From Caulobacteraceae bacterium (lineage in GTDB: Bacteria; Pseudomonadota; Alphaproteobacteria; Caulobacterales; Caulobacteraceae), in the NCBI GenBank assembly GCA_028290905.1, contig JAQGIW010000004.1, forward strand, positions 1 through 36,336: a stretch of DNA of 36,336 nucleotides, written 5' to 3'. A model generated the notes under the pieces. That model saw only the letters and a program-made list of their open reading frames with translations. It ran no database searches and was not told the DNA's origin. Positions 15,082 through 22,588 of the stretch are shown piece after piece. The translations under genes were made by a program, and so were the position numbers. Each line of letters opens with the position of its first letter. Positions within the stretch are counted from its first letter, which is position 1.

Positions 15082-16337
15082 GCCCAGACTATATGCATGT
15101 GGGCGCCGTCGATCTTTCCGACAGCCGCAGCTTCGCCAAGGGTTTTCCGCACCCCTATTTCACCTGGCTGCGCGAGCACGCGCCGGTGTTCTGGCACGAG
15201 CCGACGGCGGTGACGCCGGAGGGCGAAGGGTTCTGGGTGGTGACCCGCCACGCGGACGTGCTGGCGGTGCAGACGCAGCCGCAGCTGTTCTCGTCCGAGA
15301 CGGGCGGGGGCCTGCGGGCCGGCGGCGGCACCGCGATCAACGACGACGTCAACGCCGGCCGGGCGCTCAACGCCACCGACGATCCCAAGCACGCCATGCT
15401 GCGCGGCGTGGTGATGAAGGGCTTCACCCTGCACGCCGTCGCCGCGCTGGAGGCCGACATCCGCCGCCGGGTCGACCTGCTGATCGACGCCTTCCCCGAG
15501 GACGAGCCGTTCGACTTCGTCGCCGCCTTCGCCCGCGAGGTTCCCCTGCAGGCGATCTGCATGGTCCTGGGCGTGCCGCAGGAGGACCGCCTGCGGCTGT
15601 GCGAGTGGGTGGACGCGGGGCTCTCCACCGCCTCGCCCTCGATCCTCGACGGCGAATACGCCAGGCGGATCGCCGACTATGGCCTCGGCCTCATCGGCAA
15701 AAAGCGCGCCGAACCGAAGGACGACATCCTGTCGGTGATCGTCCACGCCCGGCCCGACGAGGCGGGCGGGCGGCCGCTGAACGAGGGCGAGCTGCGCAGC
15801 TTCTTCCTGCTGCTGTTCGCCGCCGGGGCGGAGACCACCCGCAGCGCCATCGCCGGCGGCATGAAGGCGCTGATCGAGAACCCCGGGCAGATGGCCTTGC
15901 TGGGCGCAGAGCCGGCCCGCCTGAAGACGGCGATCGAGGAGTTCGTGCGCTGGACCACGCCCTCGATCTACAAGCGCCGCACCGCCTCATCCGACACCGA
16001 GCTGGCGGGCCAGCCCATCCGCGCCGGCCAGAAGGTGACCTTCTGGGAGATGTCGGCCAATCGCGACGAGCGGGCGTTCGAGCGGCCGTTCGCCTTCGAC
16101 ATCACCCGCTCGCCCAACCCGCACCTGGGCTTCGGCTACGGCGTGCACGTGTGCCTGGGATCGATGCTGGCGCGCCTGGAGATGCGCGTCGCCTACGAGG
16201 CCCTGCTGCGGCGCGTGGACGGCTTCGCCCTGGCAGGACCCGAGGACTGGATGCCGTCGAACCGGCTGCTGGGCATCCGCCGCCTGCCGATCACCATCAC
16301 CCGCAAGGACCGACCCCCCAAGGAGCAACGCCCATGA
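15078..16337 (+). CDS. Cytochrome P450
   Basis: The 419-residue monooxygenase starts at GTG 15078, overlapping the previous stop by four bases; an ATG at 15093 is the alternative. The I-helix oxygen-activation motif is AGAETT (Glu252, Thr253), the ExxR pair is Glu288 and Arg291 (EFVR), and the heme loop is FGYGVHVCLG with the thiolate Cys359. It is soluble, without a membrane anchor. The AGAETT form and overall pattern resemble bacterial CYP families acting on terpenes, linalool or steroid side chains (CYP111, CYP125, CYP142 and relatives). No ferredoxin or ferredoxin reductase gene is nearby. It probably hydroxylates the same substrate family as the neighbouring Rieske enzyme. Confidence 0.93.
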   Translation: MSPDYMHVGAVDLSDSRSFAKGFPHPYFTWLREHAPVFWHEPTAVTPEGEGFWVVTRHADVLAVQTQPQLFSSETGGGLRAGGGTAINDDVNAGRALNATDDPKHAMLRGVVMKGFTLHAVAALEADIRRRVDLLIDAFPEDEPFDFVAAFAREVPLQAICMVLGVPQEDRLRLCEWVDAGLSTASPSILDGEYARRIADYGLGLIGKKRAEPKDDILSVIVHARPDEAGGRPLNEGELRSFFLLLFAAGAETTRSAIAGGMKALIENPGQMALLGAEPARLKTAIEEFVRWTTPSIYKRRTASSDTELAGQPIRAGQKVTFWEMSANRDERAFERPFAFDITRSPNPHLGFGYGVHVCLGSMLARLEMRVAYEALLRRVDGFALAGPEDWMPSNRLLGIRRLPITITRKDRPPKEQRP

Positions 16338-16693
16338 CCGACCTCGCCGACCGCATGCAGAAGGGCCGCGCCGTGGCCGCCAAGCTGTTCGCCGGCGCGA
16401 CCTCCCGCGCCGCGTCGATGCCAGCCAAGTTCCAGGAATACACCTTCGGCCATCTGTTCGGCGAGGTGTGGCAGGACGAGACCCTGTCCCTGGCCGAACG
16501 CGAACTGGTCACCTGCACGACCCTGGTGGCGCTGAACCGCATCGCCGAGCAGCACCTGCATTTCGTGGGGGCCAGGAACGCCGGTGTGCCGCGCGAGAAG
16601 ATCGAGGCGATGATCGCCCATGTCGCCCACTACGCCGGCTGGCCCTGCGCCGCCTCCGCGTTCGGGGTGCTCAACGAGGTTTGGCCAGCCTGA
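16334..16693 (+). CDS. Carboxymuconolactone decarboxylase family protein
   Basis: The 119-residue all-helical protein starts at ATG 16334, which overlaps the P450 stop (ATGA) and has AAGGAG eight bases upstream. The CMD core is visible: LSLAERELVTCTTLVALNRI, then EQHLHFVGARNAGVPREKIEAMIAH. It lacks the CxxC of AhpD-type peroxidases, so it is closer to gamma-carboxymuconolactone decarboxylase. In the beta-ketoadipate pathway that enzyme removes CO2 from a lactone. The rest of that pathway is not in the window, so the true substrate here is open; a lactone or beta-keto acid from the same operon is the natural guess. Confidence 0.88.
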   Translation: MTDLADRMQKGRAVAAKLFAGATSRAASMPAKFQEYTFGHLFGEVWQDETLSLAERELVTCTTLVALNRIAEQHLHFVGARNAGVPREKIEAMIAHVAHYAGWPCAASAFGVLNEVWPA

Positions 16694-16795
16694 AGGCTCG
16701 GGACGCCGCTTTTTCCGGATGTGTGCGGCGAATGCGCCGCCGGCTACAAGGGATTCGCGCTGAGCTGAGCGGCGCCCACCCGAGGACACCAGGGC

Positions 16796-17218
16796 ATGAA
16801 CCATACCCCCCATCCGCAGATCGCCGCGCGCAAGGCGCACGGGGTCCATACCGTCAGGCGCGAACTCACGGGGTTCAACGGCTGGCTCGCGCTCAAGATC
16901 ACCAACAGCGTGGGGACGATGTGGTGCGCCTATGCCTTTGCCATCCTGGCCCTGATCAGCCTGCCTGACGCGATCAAGGCCGGCACGGCCGCCCTCATCG
17001 CCTGGATCGCCCAGACCTTCCTGCAGCTCGTCCTGCTGTCGATCATCATGGTCGGCCAAAAGGTCGCCGCGGCCGCCTCGGACAAGCAGGCCTACCAGAC
17101 TTACAAGGACGCCGAGGCCCTGCTGGAGATCAGCAACGACATGCAGAAGCTCCTGAAGGCCAACACCGACCTGACGCAGGAGATCCACAAAGCCCTGGGC
17201 GCAAAGGTCGGCGGGTGA
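16796..17218 (+). CDS. Two-helix membrane protein of unknown function
   Basis: The 140-residue protein has a polar N-terminus, two hydrophobic helices (about 42-60 and 64-85, with MWCAYAFAILALISL and FLQLVLLSIIMVGQ) and a C-terminal amphipathic helix with heptad spacing (KDAEALLEISNDMQKLLKAN). The core NSVGTMWCAYAFA and VGQKVAAAASDKQA read like a conserved small membrane family I have seen as uncharacterised in many bacteria, but I cannot give a reliable family name. It starts 102 bases after the oxygenase operon and could be co-transcribed. It has no enzyme motif. Confidence 0.75.
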   Translation: MNHTPHPQIAARKAHGVHTVRRELTGFNGWLALKITNSVGTMWCAYAFAILALISLPDAIKAGTAALIAWIAQTFLQLVLLSIIMVGQKVAAAASDKQAYQTYKDAEALLEISNDMQKLLKANTDLTQEIHKALGAKVGG

Positions 17219-17318
17219 ATCGTAGACCCAGCCGGTTGCCGGGCGGAATTCTCAGGTCGCGCTGCGGCGACTGAATGGCGCGCCGGGCTATGGTGCATCG
17301 ACAAGAGCGAGGATTCGA

Positions 17319-17846
17319 ATGGATAAGCTGCCGTCCCGAATCCTGATTTGGCTGCTGGTGGTCGCCGCGCTGATCGTCGTCGGCATGTCGGCCTATTTCG
17401 CTGGTGGCGTGACCGAACACGCTGCGCGCACCCGCGACGCCGCCGCGGCCGCACAGCGATACGGCGTCGTGGAAAGCAAGCTGCGCAGCGCGCAATCGGC
17501 CAACCAACTGCTGCTCGCCGATCTCTGGATCTACCGGGCCGCGGCGGAACTGGACGAGCGCAACTTCGGTTTGGCCAACAAGGCGGTGGCCAAGAGCGTC
17601 GCCGCCCTGAACGGCGTCAAGCCCACGGAGGCCGGGATCGAGGCGGCGCCGCTCGCCGCCGTGCGGGCCGAGGCGGCCCGGGTGAACATCGCCGTGGCGA
17701 CAGACCTGGCCGCACAGCGCGCACAGCTGTTGCGGTTGGCCGCCGACATCGACGCCCTGGTCGAGGCCTCGGCGGCGATGACGGGCGCGCCGACGATAAG
17801 GCCAGGGACAGGCGCGACGCCGCCGTCGCCAAACCCGCAGCGCTGA
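17319..17846 (+). CDS. Single-pass membrane-anchored helical protein, unknown function
   Basis: The start at ATG 17319 has GAGGA five bases before it. The 175-residue product has one N-terminal membrane helix (ILIWLLVVAALIVVGMSAYFAGG, about 8-30), an Ala/Leu-rich helical domain (30-150), probably periplasmic, and a Pro/Thr/Gly tail. No Cys or catalytic motif is seen. The helical repeats around SAQSANQLLLADLW and KAVAKSVAALNGV suggest a coiled bundle. I do not recognise a family. It converges with the DUF2784 gene downstream. Confidence 0.65.
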   Translation: MDKLPSRILIWLLVVAALIVVGMSAYFAGGVTEHAARTRDAAAAAQRYGVVESKLRSAQSANQLLLADLWIYRAAAELDERNFGLANKAVAKSVAALNGVKPTEAGIEAAPLAAVRAEAARVNIAVATDLAAQRAQLLRLAADIDALVEASAAMTGAPTIRPGTGATPPSPNPQR

Positions 17847-17913
17847 CCACATGGAGCTCGCCGCCCTCACGCGCTCCCCAAAGAAGAAAGCATTGCGCGA
17901 GCAAAGTGACGGC

Positions 17914-18321
17914 TCAGTAAGCACGTGGAGAAAGCCGGCGCTCCGGCGGCACGATCCACCACAGCGCCAGCGCATAGACCCACACCACCACATAGAGCGC
18001 GGTGAAAACCCACAGGGGAAGGGGCCAGAAGATCATCCGGTTCACGAAGCCGATGATCAGGGGCGTGGGCCGTGTGTCCGCGCCATTCAGCGCGCCCTGG
18101 AGAATCGTCAGGAAGCAGGCTCGCCCGGCCAGGGCCTGCAGCGCCACCACGGCCAGAAGGCCGAGATGAACCAGGCGCCACCAGCGCACGCGGACGAGTC
18201 CCCATCCGAGGTAGCCGCCCAGCGGGATGGCGATGAGCCCGAACAGATTGAAAGCGATCACGGCCAGATGCGCGATCAGAACGGCGGTGGCGAGGATAGG
18301 GCCGACCGAGGGGTTCAACAC
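17914..18321 (-). CDS. DUF2784 family integral membrane protein
   Basis: The 135-residue product has four hydrophobic helices. The DUF2784 pattern is visible: an N-terminal helix (ATAVLIAHLAVIAFNLFGL), then WWRLVHLGLLAVVALQALAGRACFLTILQ, where ACFLT matches the CPLT motif of the family, and a final WVFTALYVVVWVYAL helix. The family has no known function. The start is GTG 18321, which overlaps the end of the upstream proline-rich frame by seven bases. Codon use is normal for the region. Confidence 0.8.
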   Translation of the reverse strand: MLNPSVGPILATAVLIAHLAVIAFNLFGLIAIPLGGYLGWGLVRVRWWRLVHLGLLAVVALQALAGRACFLTILQGALNGADTRPTPLIIGFVNRMIFWPLPLWVFTALYVVVWVYALALWWIVPPERRLSPRAY

Positions 18322-18551
18322 TGCAGTTCCGGCGGCGCGTTTGGCCCGACAGGCTCTGGCGCGTCCGGAAATTCAGGAGGCGAAGGCCCAGGGGAGCCGG
18401 GCTCCGGCGGCTCGCCCGGCGAGGGGGGTATCTCCAGCGGGGCTGGTCCGATGGGGTCATCCGGCGCGGGCGGTCTCTCCAATGGCGCGGGCCGAGCGCC
18501 AGCGTTCCTGAAGTCCGCCAAGGTCATCGGGCTGATCACTGTTCGGGTCAT
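18315..18551 (-). CDS. Small proline-rich protein, unknown function
   Basis: This 78-codon frame starts at ATG 18551 and ends overlapping the DUF2784 GTG start. After an ordinary N-terminus (MTRTVISPMTLADFRNAGAR) residues 23-76 are about 40 percent proline with many Glu and Asp (PPAPDD, PSPGEPPEPG, PPEFPDAPEP). The frame is open, co-directional and coupled with the next gene, which favours a real gene. GC-rich low-complexity DNA can give such frames by chance and the ribosome site is weak, so I keep confidence modest. Confidence 0.4.
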   Translation of the reverse strand: MTRTVISPMTLADFRNAGARPAPLERPPAPDDPIGPAPLEIPPSPGEPPEPGSPGPSPPEFPDAPEPVGPNAPPELQC

Positions 18552-18595
18552 CGCCGCTCAACTCTATTACGCGTTCGGCAGCGCCGCCTCCCACC

Positions 18596-19849
18596 TCAAT
18601 TCTTCGGCACGTCCCGGAACGGGCGGTCGTTGTCCGTCCGCGGCTCCTTCGGCATGCCCAGCACCCGTTCGGCGATGATGTTGCGCTGGATCTCGTCGGT
18701 GCCGCCGGCGATCGACACCGCCGGCACGGAGACCAGGATTTCGGCGATCACGCCGTCCATCGGCCCGTCCTCGCCGGTCAGCATGGCGTCGGCGCCCGAG
18801 ATCAGCGTGTGGACATGGGCCGCGGCGCGCGCCACGTGGCTGGCGGCCAGCTTGCCGAGGGAGCCTTCCGGGCCGGGCGGCTTGCCTGCGGCCTGCGCGG
18901 TCCGGGCCCGCCGCGACGTGAATTCCGCGCTTTTCGCCAGGACCAGCAGCTTCGCGATCTCCTGACGCGCCACAGGGTCGTTGATCGCCCCGGTCGCCTT
19001 GGCCCGCTCGACGATCAGGTCCACCCGGCCGGCGCGCTGCGGATACCACTTGTAGGGCTCCATGGCCGTGGCGATCTCGGCCCGCTCCTCCTCGTAGATC
19101 CGCCCCTTGCGGTCCGAGGCCTGGACCCGGACGTTGAAGCCGTCGGCGCCCCGGCGCTCGTGCATCAGGGTCGTCGTCGCCACCGCCCAGCCGTCGCCGA
19201 CCTTGGCGACGAGGTGCTCGGGCGGGACCTCGGCGTCGGTGAAGAACACCTGGTTGAACGAGGCGTGGCCGTTCATCTGCCGGAGCGGGCGCACCTCGAC
19301 CCCCGGCTGGTCGATCTGCAGGATGAAGTACGACAGCCCCAGGTGCTTGGGGACGTTCGGATCGGTGCGCGCCAGCAGCATGCCCCAGTCGGCGTGGTGG
19401 GCGCTGGTGGTCCACACCTTCTGGCCGTTGATCACCCAGCGGCCGTCCTTGAACTCGGCCCGGGTCGAGGCGCCGGCCAGGTCCGAACCGCTACCCGGCT
19501 CGCTGAACAACTGGCACCAGTTGTCCTCGCCGGTCAGGCTGCGGCGCAGAAACTTCGCCTTGTGGAAATCGTCGCCGTGCGCCAGCAGCGTCGCCGCCGC
19601 CAAGCTCCGCACGCCGGACCGGGCCACGCCCACCGCGCCGATCCGCCGCGTCTCCTCGGCGACCACCGCCTCCAGCGCCGCCGGCAGCTCGCGGCCGAAC
19701 CAGGCATTGGGCCAGCCCGGCACGCCCCAGCCGGAGTCGATCAGCCGGTTACGCCATTCCACCAGGCCCAGCTCCGGGTCCCAGTTCGCCTCCAGCCAGG
19801 CGCGCACCTGGGCGCGGACGGAGGCTTCGGTCGCATCGCTCTTCGTCAT
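18596..19849 (-). CDS. Acyl-CoA dehydrogenase, catalytic subunit of a probable heteromeric pair
   Basis: The 417-residue flavoprotein desaturates an acyl-CoA at C2-C3. The substrate/FAD segment WCQLFSEPGSGSDLAG (111-126), the NGQKVWTTSA strand (141-150) and the C-terminal GGTDEIQRN are visible. The catalytic base is probably Glu231 in LMHERRG, the position used by isovaleryl- and long-chain-type enzymes; the medium-chain position near GGTDE has Gly. The start is taken at ATG 19849, eleven bases after the upstream stop, although the frame is open further. It follows a second, degenerate acyl-CoA dehydrogenase gene, as in the alpha2beta2 ChsE-type enzymes (FadE26-FadE27, FadE28-FadE29) of steroid catabolism. 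Confidence 0.9.
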   Translation of the reverse strand: MTKSDATEASVRAQVRAWLEANWDPELGLVEWRNRLIDSGWGVPGWPNAWFGRELPAALEAVVAEETRRIGAVGVARSGVRSLAAATLLAHGDDFHKAKFLRRSLTGEDNWCQLFSEPGSGSDLAGASTRAEFKDGRWVINGQKVWTTSAHHADWGMLLARTDPNVPKHLGLSYFILQIDQPGVEVRPLRQMNGHASFNQVFFTDAEVPPEHLVAKVGDGWAVATTTLMHERRGADGFNVRVQASDRKGRIYEEERAEIATAMEPYKWYPQRAGRVDLIVERAKATGAINDPVARQEIAKLLVLAKSAEFTSRRARTAQAAGKPPGPEGSLGKLAASHVARAAAHVHTLISGADAMLTGEDGPMDGVIAEILVSVPAVSIAGGTDEIQRNIIAERVLGMPKEPRTDNDRPFRDVPKN

Positions 19850-19860
19850 CACATCACCGC

Positions 19861-20991
19861 TCACAGGCCCATCCCCCGCAGCATCAGCTCGCGGTGCCAC
19901 TCCGGCCCGCCCAGGAACACCTCGGAACTCTTGGCGCGCTTGAACCAGAGGTGAGTGTCGTTGTCACAGGTGAAGCCGATGCAGCCATGGATCTGGATGT
20001 TGTCGATCGCCGCGCGGAGGTAGGCCTCCGAGGCGCCGGCCTTGGCCAGGGAGGCGAGTGCGGGCCAGTCGGCGTCCTCCTCGGCGGCAGCGGAGGCGGC
20101 GGCGTAGGCGGCCGACTTGGCGAGCTGCACTTCGAGCAGCATGTCAGCCTGCTTGTGCTTCATCGACTGGAACGAGGCGATCGGGCGGCCGAACTGGACG
20201 CGCAGGTTGGCGTAGTCGAGCGCCGACTCCCGCAGCCGCTCGGCGCCGCCCACCATCTCGTTGGCCAGGCACATCGCCGCCTGCGCCAGGGTCCTGGCCA
20301 ACGGCCCCGCGCCGCCACCTTCCTCTCCCAGCAACTCCGACTCCACCGACCGGAACTCCAGGCGCGCCTGTTTGCGGGTCGGGTCGAGCACCTTGAGCGC
20401 GCGCCGCGTGAGGCCGGGCGCGTCGCCCGCCACGGTGAACAGCGACAGCCCCTCGTCCCCCGCCGTGCCCGGGCGTCGGGCCGCGACGACGATCAGGTCG
20501 GCGGTGTGGCCGTCGAGGACGAAGCTCTTCACCCCGTCCAGCCGATACCCGCCGCCCACGGGCGTCGCCGTCGCTTCGATCCCCGAGCTGTCCCAGCGCC
20601 CGTTCGGTTCGGTGAACGCCAGGGTCGCGATCGTCTCGCCGAGCGCGATCGGCGGCAGCAGGGCGGTCTTCTGCACCTCGCTCGCCGCATTCATGATCGC
20701 CGTCGCCGCCAGCACGGTCGAGGAGAAATAGGGCGCGCAGAGCAGAGCCCGGCCCATCTCCTCCAGCACGATGCCGAGCTCGACGAAGCCGAAGCCCTGG
20801 CCGCCAAAGGATTCCGGGATGTGGACGCCGGTGAGGCCAAGCTGGTCGTTCAGCGCCCGCCAGCCCTCCCGGTCCCACCCCGCCTCGGTCTCCATCCACC
20901 GCCGCACGGCTGCGGGCGGCGATTTCTCCTGCAGGAACCGTCGCAGCACCGACCGGAACTCGTCCTGTTCAGGGGTGAAGCTGAACTGCAT
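19861..20991 (-). CDS. Acyl-CoA dehydrogenase, degenerate partner subunit
   Basis: The 376-residue protein has the acyl-CoA dehydrogenase fold: N-terminal helices (FSFTPEQDEFRSVLRRFL), AFTEPNGRWD in place of the usual TEPxAGSD, and a C-terminal helix with IHGCIGFTCDNDTHLWFKRAK. The catalytic Glu is absent at both known places: the QERL-type position reads AQAAM and the YEGT-type position reads FLGG. TEPxxGSD is also lost. That fits the non-catalytic half of a heterotetramer with the gene just downstream. The start is ATG 20991 with GGAG six bases upstream. A conserved promoter element at 21031-21062 lies 40 bases before it. Confidence 0.88.
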   Translation of the reverse strand: MQFSFTPEQDEFRSVLRRFLQEKSPPAAVRRWMETEAGWDREGWRALNDQLGLTGVHIPESFGGQGFGFVELGIVLEEMGRALLCAPYFSSTVLAATAIMNAASEVQKTALLPPIALGETIATLAFTEPNGRWDSSGIEATATPVGGGYRLDGVKSFVLDGHTADLIVVAARRPGTAGDEGLSLFTVAGDAPGLTRRALKVLDPTRKQARLEFRSVESELLGEEGGGAGPLARTLAQAAMCLANEMVGGAERLRESALDYANLRVQFGRPIASFQSMKHKQADMLLEVQLAKSAAYAAASAAAEEDADWPALASLAKAGASEAYLRAAIDNIQIHGCIGFTCDNDTHLWFKRAKSSEVFLGGPEWHRELMLRGMGL

Positions 20992-21030
20992 GGCGTCTCC
21001 TCTCCGCGGCTCGGGCCCGCGCGACTTTGC

Positions 21031-21062
21031 CAGCACCCTAGACAAGTCCGCGGCGTTGTCAG
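21031..21062 (-). promoter_or_regulatory. Shared promoter/operator element, copy 1
   Basis: On the minus strand it reads as a -35 CTGACA (21062-21057), 16 bases, then a -10-like TAGGGT (21040-21035). It matches the element at 26267-26298 at 27 of 32 positions, including spacer bases that a plain promoter would not conserve. The spacer carries an imperfect inverted pair GACAAC/CTTGTC, suggesting a repressor site over the promoter. Confidence 0.65.
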
Positions 21063-21090
21063 GCGCCGATGTGGGCCGGCGATGTGCAGG

Positions 21091-21954
21091 TCAGCGTCGC
21101 TTCGCCTCGGCGGCCTTCGCGACGAGGATGCGGTCGCGGGCGTTGAGATAGTCGTAGATCGCGTCGACCTCGGCGTCGGTGAAGTGGCTGAAGTTGGCCT
21201 GGGCCGTCTGGGTCATCAGCGCCATGTTTCCCTCGCCGATGGCGTCACCCTTCTGGATGAGGGCGTGGAACTGCGCGCGGCTGTAGTAGCCGCGGACGGT
21301 CATGTCCGGACCGACGTCCCTGATCCCGCCAAGGTCAGTCCCGTGGCAGCGTCCGCAGGCGATCGCGGCCAGATGCCGTCCGGCCGCGAAGGGCGCGCCG
21401 GCGTCGACCGGCGGACGGGCGGCGGCGACCTTCTCCGTCTCGGTCTGGAGCGCGCCGACCACAAGCGCCGCGCGCAGCAGGAGACCGGGACGGGGCTTGG
21501 GCAGCTCAATCCCCTGCGGGGGAAGGGCGCGCAGGCGGGCGGTGATCGCGGCGATCTCGTCGTCGGTGAAGGCGCTATAGGCGTGCGCCGGCATCACCAG
21601 CTCGCTCGTTCCATCCGGGCGCAGCCCCGCGCGGAGAGCCCGGTCGATATCGGCGTCGGAAAGCGCCTTGGGCTGCAGGGTCAGGTTGGGCGTGTAGACT
21701 TCAGTTCCGAACACGCGCAGCGGCCCGCCGATCAGATCCGTCCCGTGGCACCCCGAGCAGGCCGAGATCGCGATCAGCCGCGCGCCACGGGCTTCCGCCT
21801 CGGGGGTCCGTTCGACCACGATCCGGCTGGGGGGCAAGGCGTGGCGAGCCACCAGGATCGCCTGGGAACGGGACTTGATCAGTTGGCAGCCGCCGGCAAT
21901 CGCGGCGAGGGCGACAACGGCGCCGAGAGCGGGAAGCCACTTCGATCTGGACAT
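21091..21954 (-). CDS. Exported diheme cytochrome c
   Basis: The 287-residue protein begins with a signal-anchor (WLPALGAVVALAAIAGG, about 6-22). It has two c-type heme sites: CSGCH (66-70) with a likely axial Met121 in ELVMPAH, and CGRCH (200-204) with a candidate Met near 244. It has two repeated domains of about 100 residues, each ending in an F(T/S)D-x-E helix, as in gluconate or alcohol dehydrogenase cytochrome subunits. It probably passes electrons in the periplasm, but no matching dehydrogenase gene is adjacent. The ATG at 21954 is preferred because it gives a proper signal peptide; the frame is open for 24 codons upstream. Confidence 0.88.
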   Translation of the reverse strand: MSRSKWLPALGAVVALAAIAGGCQLIKSRSQAILVARHALPPSRIVVERTPEAEARGARLIAISACSGCHGTDLIGGPLRVFGTEVYTPNLTLQPKALSDADIDRALRAGLRPDGTSELVMPAHAYSAFTDDEIAAITARLRALPPQGIELPKPRPGLLLRAALVVGALQTETEKVAAARPPVDAGAPFAAGRHLAAIACGRCHGTDLGGIRDVGPDMTVRGYYSRAQFHALIQKGDAIGEGNMALMTQTAQANFSHFTDAEVDAIYDYLNARDRILVAKAAEAKRR

Positions 21955-22098
21955 GGAACTTTGCGGCAACCCTTGCGCCGCGTGGATGGCCCCGGCGGCC
22001 CGCCTCTGAGCATTATCCACCGGCAAAGGCGAGAGGCGCGAGCGCTCTATTTCAAGCCTTCGACCAGGACGCTACACTCCGTGTTCCTCCGGGTTCCG

Positions 22099-22270
22099 AT
22101 GCCCCCGTCCCGTCGCGTCCTCGCGGGTTTATCGCTGTGCGTGCTGGCGACAGCGAGCGCCGCCTTTGGGGCAGCTCGATCCGATGGCGACGTTCGCATC
22201 AACCCGATCCAGGTGATCGGCGCCCATAACAGCTACCATGCCGGGCTGACGCCGGGCGTCGCCGGGCCAC
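22099..22270 (+). pseudogene. Remnant of a Ca-dependent phosphoinositide-specific phospholipase C
   Basis: From ATG 22099 the frame gives a signal peptide (RRVLAGLSLCVLATASAAFGA) followed by RINPIQVIGAHNSYHAGLTPGV, the start of the bacterial Ca-dependent PI-PLC domain with the catalytic His in GAHNSYH. After TPGVA the match ends abruptly: the frame continues with Gly/Arg-rich filler into the next small gene. Normal members are about 350-400 residues, so over 80 percent is missing. A deletion seems to have joined this start to the region before 22378. Confidence 0.6.
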
Positions 22271-22377
22271 GCCCCGGTGCGCTGCAACCCGGCGAGCGCG
22301 CCGAAAGGGTGGGGGGACGCCAGCTTGGCGAGAGACGACTTGGTCCCTCTCAGCCCGAAAGCTGGTACGGTCGGGGA

Positions 22378-22572
22378 ATGACGGATTCAGAAAGACCGCT
22401 GCGCGACCAGCTCGACGAAGCCATCGATCGGATTCGTCGCGAACTGGAGATCCTCGAATCTCCATCGAGCATCGGCGGCGGCGCGGATAGCCGCAGCGTC
22501 GTCGCGGACCTCAGAAAAGAACTGCGGGAGCTCGAGGAGGCGCGGGCCAATGTAGGGCCCCACGAGGTCTGA
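22378..22572 (+). CDS. Small coiled-coil protein of unknown function
   Basis: The 64-residue product starts at ATG 22378. Two charged helices with Leu/Ile heptads, LDEAIDRIRRELEILE and VVADLRKELRELEEARANV, flank a Ser/Gly loop (SPSSIGGGADSR), suggesting a helical hairpin. Composition and codon use are coding-like. The only ribosome-like bases (CGGGGA) touch the ATG, which is poor. It is in frame with the phospholipase remnant upstream, but I read it as its own gene. It converges with the peroxidase gene (16-base gap). Confidence 0.55.
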   Translation: MTDSERPLRDQLDEAIDRIRRELEILESPSSIGGGADSRSVVADLRKELRELEEARANVGPHEV

Positions 22573-22588
22573 AGCCGAGCGCCCAGGC

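Noticed and set aside
19894-22572. An 892-codon open frame on the plus strand
   Set aside because: It runs opposite the acyl-CoA dehydrogenase and cytochrome genes and is mostly a GC-driven shadow of their codon pattern. Only its last part (from 22099) has real coding sense.
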